A stretch of 64,000 nt of DNA from assembly GCA_037783415.1 (NCBI GenBank), contig JAZGTN010000088.1, forward strand, positions 2,976,001-3,040,000, written 5' to 3'. The stretch's first letter is position 1. Each line of letters starts with the position of its first letter. Shown in pieces: positions 14,001-26,000 of this stretch. The stretch comes from Leptasterias polaris (Eukaryota; Echinodermata; Asteroidea; Forcipulatida; Asteriidae). Made by a program: the position numbers and the translations under genes. The notes below the pieces were generated by a model that was not told where the DNA came from, ran no database searches, and saw nothing but the letters and a program-made list of their open reading frames with translations.

Positions 14001-17000
14001 CGTCAACAGGTGTCGGAGCAACAACTGAAGTAAAGAGATAAAAAAAGAAACATACAGACCAAAAAATAATGGTTTATACTTTGTGTTAGCCTTTATACCA
14101 TGTTATTGTGTAATTTTTTATAATTTTTTTAAAAGTTTAACCTTGTAAAAGTTTTTTCATGATAAGAAAGAGTAAACAAATTTGCAAAACTATTGATAGG
14201 GTGCACATGAAGTTGCCATGTTTCATTGTAAACACAAAGTCTCAACTAATTTTTGTCAAATTCAACGGAACTGTAAGATGTTTTCACTGATCGTACAAAT
14301 AAGAGGGGATGAGATAAACTTTCTAAACACAGGGATGAGAGTTGAAGTTTGTGAACATTCTTGAAATTGGCTTGCAGCCCAGGGTTCCCCCTTATTTTCT
14401 GGACCCAGAACATCACAGATGTTTACAGGTTTACGACTATGTGGATCACCATAAATACAACACCCTGTTTGGACACACTGTGGACTATTTCTCTTTCCCT
14501 TCGGTGACTGCTTTAATTCGTTCAAGGAAATCTTAAGAGACAATGAGATTGTGAGGAAATCCTGACATCAGGAAAAGGCCTGAAAAATCACACCCCTGTA
14601 GACATCAGTGCTTTGAGTTTGTAAAAATCTTCGGTGTCTTCTTCATACCATTGAGATTTGTAAAATGGATTTCTCTGAGTGCCATGAATTCTTCCTCTGG
14701 GCTGATGTCCGCTGCTCCAAAGACATCATTCTCTGGCCATACCTCCCTGGCTGCTCGCAGGAGAGCTAACGATTCCCCAGCCACCCCCGAACGAAGACTT
14801 CGCTGGATTCGAATCATCCCATCGGCCCTTTGGGAAATGGGAGACACAAGAGAAATGTAAACAAACATACACAGGGCAGTCAAAAGATCCATTTTTAAAA
14901 GAGTAACTGAAAGTGGCAGGTGAGGTTGGCAAACCAAACTATGGTCTATCACCTCCCCCACCCTCATTTAATGGATTAGGGCTTCACATAGCAGGGATCT
15001 AGGAGAGCAAAGAATGGGAAGAAACTACAAACCAGCACATTATAAGATAACTAAAACCACTTCATCGTAATCCACAGAAACCGATTAAATTATGTACATG
15101 TGGCAGTTTTTGTTGTTGTACTTCTATTTAATGCTATCAAGTAATATACCACAAGGGAAACTGACTGGGTAAAATTTTAATTCATTTTTGGTTGAATAAT
15201 GAAAAATTACTTGAACCCGCGACCTCGGGATTAACGTGCCAATGCTCTACCAACTGAGCTATCTAGCCCTTTGTTGGCGATCTCCCTATTTTTTCAAAAA
15301 CTGTGTTCACGGGTGCCAGTCAGAAGCCATACAACCTATAACTGCTGTATAGCCAGAGAATTCCTCTGCTGCTGCTTCCCAGCCTGGGAAGCAGCTTCCC
15401 AGCCTGGGAAGCAGCTTCCCAGCCTGGGAAGCAGCAGCAGAGGGATCACCTATTCTATTTTGGAAGGACCACCTATCAGAAGGCCTTTCAATAGAACACT
15501 CAAGGTGAGGGCTTAACAACTACATCGAAACAAGCCAAGTAGAAGATAGATTCAGTTACAAGTGAGATGAGATAACTATTCAGGTGGTGTAAGCTTGTTA
15601 TCTTGTAACACCCAACACTCCCCCCAGTCTCACAAGCCAACAGGTGGCACATCATATATCAATCCAAAGCCCAACCCAGATGACCAGTGTCTAGACTGAG
15701 AATGCTACAAGTTCTCACTCTACCCATACACCATACCAGAATGGAATCTCCCACCTGCTGATAAAAGAGACAACAGACTTTAAGTACTTCAAATCCAGAC
15801 TTGATGCCATTGACCGAGAGCATCTGACCCCAAAAGGCCATTTTATAAATTAGGTAGCCTGCCGCATACGTGACATACTGCATGTTTAGAAAGCTACTCC
15901 AGGCATTTTCATGCAGTATAATTTCTGAAGGTTCTGAATGTTCTGGCTACCAGCTTTAAGTGACACCTTCCTATTCGAAGTGTTAAAATAGGTTATAGAT
16001 AATAAGCTAAAAAAAGTATAGCTAACTTCATCTATTCATGTGAGAGAATCCTTGGGAGAAAATGCTTAATTAAACTGATCTCATGATGAGTAAATGCTTG
16101 AATACCTCTGTTCCTCGACTGGTAGCTCAGAGGCTGCATCAAATGGGACCACATCTTCTGGAACATCTTCTCTTCCCTGCAACATGGTTGAGAGGTCAGA
16201 GGTTAAGTTATCCCATAATGCATTGAGCTCCTCATCAACTTCTTGAGGCTGGTCTCCATGTTGTTGCTGGGCGGTTGGTCGGCGTCTGCGACGCTTTGCC
16301 TTTTTCTTCTTTTTCTAAAAACAAATGGTTGTAAATCAAGAAATGAACATCACAAAATGAATTTTTTTTGAAATTTGTGACAGAAGGACATTTTGAGAAG
16401 CCTAAAGCTGTCATAAACCCACACAAATTGACAGGGTAAATTTCCTTAAGTTTACAATACTTGTTTTTGATACTAAATGGTAAATATGGATAAGTTAAGT
16501 CCTGGTTTTACAAAAGGCAACAAAATCCATTCATCACAAAACATTTGAATAAATATTTCAATACAGCGGTGGAAAAGTAGTGGATAAATGTTTGCTCTTT
16601 TTCTTCACTGCACATTCCTACCTGCACCATGACCGTCTTTCTGCCCTTGCAGTATCTCTCTAGCATCTTGATAAAGGTGTGTGTTGTCTCTATTAGGTCC
16701 TTCAGGTACGATCTAAACACAACATTCATAGACATTTCAATGATTGAGTAACTGCAATATCATTTACTTACACCTCTCCATGTTAGTAGCAGTCTCTCCA
16801 AAGTAAAAATGCTCTAATTTCTTGTTGAACTTTGCAATGTACCTACATATGACAACTTATGATGAACTCAATCATCAAGAACACTCAAAGACCATCCTAT
16901 TCCCATTAGAACAAAAGCTTTGCACCCCATACAAAATGCTCCCAGGTTTTAAGACCCTCTCTTATTAAGGGTTTTCCTTCTGATGAGCACTAGCAAAATA

Positions 17001-20000
17001 TATTGATTTCCTCCATACAGCTGTGTTGCTACAAACCCCAACAGTTCCTTCTTTCCTTTGTAGAATATTACTACAACTATGCAGGTTCTTGTAAAGCACT
17101 TTATCAAATTTGGCGGCATCTCAAAGCGCTAATTATTTTTATGCAGAGCTTTGTGGAAATATTAGACCCATATATTTACAAAGCACCATGTATATTTAGA
17201 AGGTGCTGTGGCGCTATCTGCAGCCAACCATACCAGAAAACACTGGGGGAACCCCTTATCCTAATGATAAGTATACTGGTATCTTTTGCGTGCATTATAG
17301 AACACACAGGACCAACGCTTTTAAACATCCCATCCTAAGGACGAAGCAATAGTGGTTAAGTGTCTTGCTTAAGGATACAAGTATAAAGACCGGGACTTGA
17401 ACCCACACTCTGCTGATCTCAAACACTAGAGCTCGAGTCCGGTGCGCTTGACCACTCGGCCATAGTGATACAATTTAACCATGTAAATCTAAACTAAAAA
17501 CTAAAAACTAAAAACTGAAACTTCCTTCCTTGTCTTCTCGGCATAGGCTCTTGGCTAGTAAAATTTGCTTTTCTAAGAGTCCTTGGCTTCACAACTAAAG
17601 TAATTTAACGAAATGAAATGAATTGAAACTCATCACATTTCTACTGTGCCATCATTAACTGTATTAACTCAATTTATTTAGCAAGAAGTTCCTCATTATA
17701 TAAGATTGGTTAATATGAGACTTTTAGCTCTCTGGCCAATCACCAATGACTTCCTTCCCCCTCATCTGTCTCCTCATATCTTACCTTGTACATCTGACCT
17801 CATCATATTTCTTGAGTAGCATCAAGAAAACCTCCCGATATTCAATAACATAGAAGATGTTGCCCTGGATGACCTTGGCCGATTCTCTGATTTTGAGGTC
17901 GCTGGATCGTGACATGGTATCCAGAGTCGCCATCAACTCTCCGTAGGCCTTCATGGCCAGATGCATTCTGAGAAGATACACATTTGGAAAAGAGGCTTAA
18001 ATTTCTTTAAACGAGGACAGGGCTTGAAATGTCGCTGGATTGCAGGCTCAAGGTTAGTTTCTGGCCAGTAAACTCCTGACTGGACAAGTCCGGCAGTCTT
18101 GTGTTTTTAATAATAACTCAAAATGTACTAACTTTAAGAAAAACAAATGATGTTTACTCGAGTCTGATAAATACTTTTCAATTCTGTTTAGTAATTGAGT
18201 ACACCCTTAACAGTTTACATGTTAAACAGGTTTAGATAGCTTTTTCTCATTTTGATTCTGGCCTTGTAAAAAGATTTCTGGTCCAGTGAATGTTTTAACT
18301 ACAAGCCCTGCAGTCTTGTAGACTTCTTTCTTTATGGTCAAACTCGTTTCTTTACAAAACATCACTGCAAAACATACCAGGAGCAAAAAATAGGGAGTTT
18401 ATCATAGACATCAATCTATTTATAATTGAAGCTGTGTTTGTGAGAAAAAAAATCAGCATTAGAATTTTAAAACTACATACCACACAGACTCGTTTCAAAC
18501 AAGTGTGCTAAATTCTCAAAGTGGCAAGTTATACTTGTTTCAAAGCAGACAGTATTGCTCTTTAAATCTAAGAGAAGAGGGCATGTGTTACACTTACCTT
18601 TTGGACCAGGCTGGGGCTTCCTTCTTATCAGTAGTCATCATGTCCAGGTACTTAACAATTTGGGTTTGAACATAGTAGAAAGTCTGGACCGAAAATGTCT
18701 CACTGCGGAGAAAACATAACCAAATAAACTACAAGTTAGTAAAAGACAATTATACAAGAGTGTGCGTGCTTATTCAATTCTGGAATAGAATCATCAAGGC
18801 TCGAACCTTTCATTGGACCGTAGCTCTATGTAGGACTCTTCCTCTGAGCTGTTTGCCCCGGTGTTCCTGGTTTGATTGGCAGCATGTTGTGCCACAGCAC
18901 CTTGTAAACCATTACATGGTGCTATGTATAGGGAATAGGTCTCATACTTCAAAACGTGGCTCCACATACCTTGCAGGAAAATACTGACTGTTGAAGCACC
19001 TTGAGCGTCACTGAGTGACAGATATGAGCGCTATATAAGAAGCCACTATTATTATTATTATACAGCGCATTAGATATGAGAGTCCATTTCTAAGGCGGAA
19101 ACATTTCAGAGCTCCATAATAGACCATGCAACATGCAAGTCTCATGCGTATTCAAACACTTTGGGGACCACTTTGGTTCAGCGTACATTGCTTGAATGGG
19201 AAGAAGAAAAAAACTTGTGCACTTAAACAGTTCCCAATGTTCGAACAGCAATTATAAGGCCAGTTCTGAGAGAAATTTAGTGATTATACTTGCATCTGAC
19301 GTGAAGTGGTTAAAGTCACAGAAATCCTGCTGGGATTTTGAGTATGAAATGCGTATACAGCCTAGCAAAATAGACACCCAAAATCTAATGAACTTGGATA
19401 TTTGTACCTTATGATGTCTACTCTGAACTGATGAACACGATTAAATGCCATGAAGAACCTCATTGCCCACAGGTAGAAAGAGTCGTCGTTTTCTTGGGCT
19501 CGTTGATGCATTATGTGATCCTGGCAGGGAGAGCAAACACCAATATTCAGTAATGACCAATTTGTTTATTTAAATACAAAAACATACTTTTCTTACATAT
19601 AAATTATTTATCCAGATCGAAACTTCAGAGCAAGATTTATATGTTGTGACTCTGTGCTGATACCATCTTGTTATCTCTATTTTGATGTATCCATACTTTA
19701 TGAGTCACTTCTATAACCACATTTGTGACAACCTAAGGCGAAGTCCGTTCAAGTCTTTCAGGCTTAGCCTTAACTTCTTAAGTGACTGGCCAGTAGAACC
19801 GCTTAGCTTATTATTTCACTAGTCCAGATTTCAAGAAATAGAGATGCTGTTCAACACTGAACTAGCCAGCCGGACCACTTGGTTTGACTGGTCCTCAGGT
19901 GTTTCAACTGACATTTGGCCAGCGGACTACCGTTAAGGGAGAACGCTGGTCTTATTTGAGGCACCAGTAAGGATCTTTTTTCCATTGAGTATAAACTTAT

Positions 20001-23000
20001 TTCAAACACCTTCCCTCTATACAGAAGATTGTGTAATTATGTAATAATAGTTGTAAACCGTATTTGTAGAGCGCATATCACTGCTAAGTTCCTATGCTCT
20101 AACTCAAATGGAGAAAACAACAAGTTACAAAATAAAATACCGACGGTAGAACAATTATTGAAAAACTGTGAATAGATGACCTTTAAGGTGATTTTTGAAT
20201 TGTTCATTCGTGACTGCCTCCTTAACAAACTAAGGTATACCATTCCACAGTTCAGCTGCAGCTACTTGGAATGAGCGAGCTCCGTAAGATTTTGTAACAG
20301 GGGTGGAAATGACCAGAAGGGACTTTGACTTGGAGCGTAAGTTTCTAGAAGAAATGTATTTGTTAACTAGGTCCAGGAGATAATCTGGGGTTGCGTCTTG
20401 TAAACAATGAAAAGTTAGGAGGAAAATTGTTAACCTCTTGCGGACAGATGACAGCTATGGCCGCGGCTTGATAGAAGGTTAGGGTGTCGGGTGACGGCTA
20501 TAGCCGCAAACTGGTTGCATACTTTCTATTCATTCTGCACCTGTGGTTTCTGAGGTTGCTGGCCGGTTATTATTGAAAGACCAACTCTCTGCGAAGGGAA
20601 GAGTTTGCTGAACTTTTCTTGGCCCTGTATCATGGATCTATTCATAGAAATTGCCCTTTTGTTTGTGTTTGAATAGATTGGTATTTTCGAGTGAAAAGCT
20701 ACTGCAACTAGTGGCTGTTCGTGCGATGAATACGGGCTATTGTTTCGGTAATCCGCGCTATTGTTCACGGAATCCCGGCCGACCAGCATTCACTCTCAAA
20801 ACAATACCGTGCTCAAGGGGTTAACTTGATCCTAACTTGAACAGTGAGCCAATGTATGTTATGTAGGATATACTGCGTTTTAGTTTTTAGTTGAGCCTTT
20901 AATAACGCTTTGCACTCTCCAACAAAAGCTTAGGCAGCACTGCAATAGCATTCAACATCCACATGTGTGTAAAGCAAAACTGTCAGCCATTGGGTCTATG
21001 AATGGCTTCAACTTCACAAAAGCAAATATTTTCTTGCCAGAATCTAGTTTCACGGCAGTCTCACTACTAACCTTAACAGCATGCATCAGTGAATTGTAAC
21101 AGTTCTCCACAAACAAAATGCAAAATTCTTTCAGAAACAGACGTATGCTAAGAGTAGATCTGTATCAAAAAGAAAAGAAAAAAAGTATTACAGCCCATTT
21201 GAATAACAAGCACAAAAGCGGTTGATAATTTGAAACAAAATAATTACATTTATGTAATGAAATGTAAAATGATTTGTAATTGGCTAGACATGTAATTTGG
21301 TCCTTGGGAATAAGTAGGACAATTTGATTGAGTACATAATGGACTAGGCTTTTTCAGGCTAAATAACTACATCAGTGTATAAACCAGGCAGATACCTGCG
21401 GGTGACCGATGTATCCCTCATGGGCATTCGATTCTTGGGTTTCTTTTTGGGTTCTTTCTTCTTGTCGAAGGTGATGTTGTTGCTGTTCTGGACGGCAGAA
21501 TGATAGATGATGTCACGGTCACTGATGGACTTCAGGTTTTTGATGCAGAATGTGCCACCGAAGCGAGAATGCCTAACAACATGATTAACGGATTATTGAT
21601 TATTGTTAATATACAATGACTCGTAACTGTTACACACTTTTTCTTAAACAAGACTCTTATAAGAATCTTAAACAATTCCAAGATTATTATACAGTTCTTA
21701 AAAGGTTCTTATAAAACTGTTTTGGAAGTTAATTAGGTTCTTATAAGCTTATTTTAAGTTTCTTATAAGATGCTGGTATAATTCTTATAAGATCTTAATA
21801 ATTTACATATAAAATACTAATAAGAATCTTATAAGGATCTTTAAAAAATTCTTATACGATACTTATAAGATTCTTATAAGACTGTTCTTAGCAGTTCAAT
21901 CAAGGTTCTTATAGGATTCTTATAGGATTCTTATAAGATTCTTATAAGTTTCTAATAAGATTCTTATATGAGTATTTTATAGGGGGAATGACACAGAAAG
22001 GCACCATAAACTTCTCATTCTTTCATCACCGAGGACATTTACCAGGTGAATATTTAGCTGCAAAACTCACAAATTTAGAATAGACATGTTCAAAAGTAAG
22101 TTAGATGTAATGTTTTGAGTAAGAAGGTCCGACAATAGATTGATTTATTGCGCTCTGCCCCTTATACATTGACCAAACACAACCCACTGTGAACATCCGC
22201 CTACTCTGGCATGTTACAAAAATGTCAAAACATGTCAATAAGTTTCTGCCATTTGGATTGCTACCTCAATTCTTCTGTGTGTAGACGGCAAGATACAAAG
22301 CAAGATGCCGTCTGCGCTACTCACTTGGGTCTCACTGGTAGACAGTTGCTATTGTAGGCTGGGCTTAACCCTCTCATTACCATACTGTTTTGCCATAAAC
22401 AACCACTGTTGCCCACATTGTTTGACCACTCAAGCGTGAATCACACACTCATACACAACAGGAAGTTTGTGTTCAAAGGTCATTTTTACAAACTGTAAAT
22501 ACTACCATGAAGATTTCATTTTAGAGCATAATAAGTAAAAACATGTATTACTTGTTGAATTTCCTTCATACAATCCAAACATCGCTGATATCGGCCAATA
22601 AAATATGTTCCAAGTTCTTGGTCTTTGTTCTTGGTGTGATGGTGTGATCTGTAAACCCCAAACACTTTTTGTACTCAACCAATCGGCACTCCTTAGGTGT
22701 TTACCATTTCAGATCTTTCCACTCCAATTTGAAGGGATTGCACAATAACAAACTTATTTTAATTTAATTTACCATCATTATGTTAGAGAACAGAAAGATT
22801 CGAACTTTCTGTTTCCAATGATGGTAAGCTTGTGTTTGAACTCTGGAGGGTGAACATGGACAAAACTACAGCTTTTGAACAAATGGTCTTTGTGCTCGAG
22901 TGTGTTTTGTGTGTGCTATCTTGGTCAACTATAACAGTTGCCATTGGGGCTCATGCTGGGTATAGTGCACAGTCGACTAAAGTCGCCATTGGACCTGAAA

Positions 23001-26000
23001 GGGTTAATTGATTGGCCTATTCTAAAGGAAACATTAACAAAACTTCCTTAAAATTCAACATCTGTTAAAACTCCCTTAATCGTAAACATTCGTCTTCCAA
23101 AACAAGCACACACATAAATGGTCAAGGGTCGAGAAACTTCAAAAACCTGAAACTTCTCATCCGAATACATTATGCCGATCAATTAACCCCTGACCTTGCA
23201 CTTCCTGCCTTGACCTTTGCCATCTTCTCAGCAAGTTCTCGTTGTCTGATCATCTCCAGCTCTTGTTCATCTTTCTGTCTCTCACTAGCAAGTCGGGCTT
23301 CCCCAGCAGTACCAACTTGCTCTGGAGTCTGCACATATTTCAAACAAGGTTTGACAGGTAAAACAACTGAAGACAATTCAACACAATGTGTCGGGTTATA
23401 ATATCTTTATAATACATCAAGCATGAATGAATGATACAAAATTTCTAATTTAACATTTATACTAAATCGTTGTGGTACCCGCTGTTAAAATATAGGATTT
23501 GAAGTGCCTCTAGCCATCGGACAAGTTCAGTGGTCTTGTGGCAAGACATCTGCTCTAGCATAGCAAAGGTCTTGGGTTTGAATCCCACCCGAGAGTTATG
23601 ATTCAGGAAAGTACTGAGTATACAGTGCTTAAAATGCATCAGTGTAAGGGCAAAAACCAAATAATATTCTAAATGATATTATTAATAAAACTTCATAGTT
23701 AGCCCTCTCCTGTTTCAAAGCACTAAACAAAGAAAATGTTTTAAGAACTTCCACAAATAACATTTTGACTCTCATTATCTGAAGAAGCTCCTTCTCTTAA
23801 TCTCAAAGTTCTCCCTTTTTGAGCTTATTACTTTTTTTTCTTCAGGGAATCTTTTGTAAACAATAAAACATATTAAATTTGGACAAACAAACTAAACATT
23901 TGACAGCTTCTGTAAACATTGTAACAGCCAATAAAGTGTTTGTGACACCACAACACTGTGTACTGGATCACGATCAGTAGTGGTTTGACACTTCTTTTCT
24001 TAATAAGGTGTAACTCTATCAACAACAAATAACACACACACTCCTACCTGTTCTCTGAACATGAGTGAGATGATCTCCACAGCATGCATACACCACTGCT
24101 GTTCAGCCTCGGAGCTCGCAATGTACAAGATTAATTTATCCATTCCACTCAGATTAAGGGCCCAGAGGACCTGATCATGGACACTGGCATCATCATCTGT
24201 GCGCTGTAAAGACAAAAAAGACATTCACAAATTATAAAGCTTTTTATCTTTGGTTGAGTTAAAGGTGCAGCATTCACACAAAATAAAGATTATGAAAGAT
24301 TTAAAAACATTCTTCTGAAGTGGCCTAAATCATCAAGGGCAAATCACTTTTCCCAATGGGAATTTACCCGGAAATATTATTTGATCCCAAGCCCCCAACC
24401 TTTACCCCTTCCTCTACCTCTGCCCAACCCTGGCCAAAATAAAGTTTAAAATCAAATGGCATTGCTCTTTGTTGTGCTTTCCTCTCTGGATTTTCAGTGA
24501 ATGGCAAATCACTCTTCCCACGGGAATTTACCCAGAAGTATTACTTCATCCCAAGCCTTTACCATTACCCCTACCTCAGCCCTTGACTTTCAAGGCTTGA
24601 ACAACAAATTTCTTCCATCTCTCTGTTTTTTCTCTCTGGTTTGAAATTTAAAGTGTCTAGAATTCTTACCTTCTCATAATTGGGATCAGCTGGGACGTGG
24701 AGAATGTTCCTGACCAGTAAAAGAATCCTCTCCATCAAAAGAGTGTGATCCTCACGTCGACTTTCCCACTCCTACAAGACAATGGCAAGAGAAACAAATC
24801 TTTGATTGCCAAAAAGTAAAACAAAAAATGATTGTGTCTGTTGAAAACTTAAGCTCTACAAGGAAATCAACGTGAGTTTACTTTTATCGGTCGGACTTAG
24901 TCAGACTTTGTACTATCAAAGATATTGTGTGGCGTGTAATGGCTGAGCAGTCAAGAGCACTGGACTCAAGCTCTGGTGTTTCTGATCAGCAGAGTGTGGG
25001 TTTGAGTGCTTGTCAGGACACTCGAGTAATTTTGTGTCCTTAAGCAAGACACTTGACCATTATTACTTTGTTCTTTGGATGGGACGTTAAGCCGTAAGTC
25101 CCGTGTGTTGTGTAATGCATGTAAAAGAACCCAGTACACTTATCGCCTGAAGAAGGGGTTCGCCCCGATGTTTTCTTGTATGGTTGGCTGCAGATTGCGC
25201 CTCAGCACCTTGTAAACCGCTACATGGTGCTATGTAAATAAATGGGTCATATTTTGTTAACATAGCACCACATTCCTTGTAGAAAAAAATAATGCGTGCT
25301 TTGAGACGCCCTCTAGTGTGCAAAACCGCTATATAAGAACTGCACATTGTAATTAAAGATTACTACACCGTACCAAATCTAAGAGTTTCTTCAGTTTGCG
25401 AGCCAGAATCCCCATCAGTTCCTCATCAGCAAATGCTTCCTTGTAAGACTGGAGCTGCGACAAAACCTCCAAGAAGTAGTTGCGGAACATCTTGTCCTCG
25501 GGGACCTTTTGGAAGCATATCTCTGGCGACTGAGTCAAGTTGACTAGAAGCCTATTCCAAAGGGAGAAGAAAAGGGGAGATGGAAAGATACAATGTTTGT
25601 TTATGTGAACAAGTGAGGTCTGTCTGCCAACAACTTTGACAAAATTCAGTTCTACTTAAAGGTATTATACAGGATTGGCAGAGCTGACAAAATAATCACA
25701 GACAGTGTTCATGTTTTGTGTAATCAACCACATACATGAAATAACAAACCTGTGAAAATTTGAGCTCAATTGGTCATCGAGGTCACGAGAAAATAGTGAA
25801 AAGAGACCTTATGTGTTTTGTTTTTCAAACATGGAGTTTATTATCGCGCGCGATAAAAACTATTGTTTTACTCATTTCTCAGAAACGATAGCATTTTAGG
25901 CAGAAATATTTTAAGGAACCCTTTCTACCATTACTTACTTTAAATCATGTAAGTTATGTGTGAATCTGTGAACATTTGTGTTTTTCGATCTTATAACCAA

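Noticed and set aside
20526..20789. 87-codon minus-strand ORF in TIMELESS intron 8
   Set aside because: It does not fit TIMELESS phases or any domain known to me; no second exon nearby.
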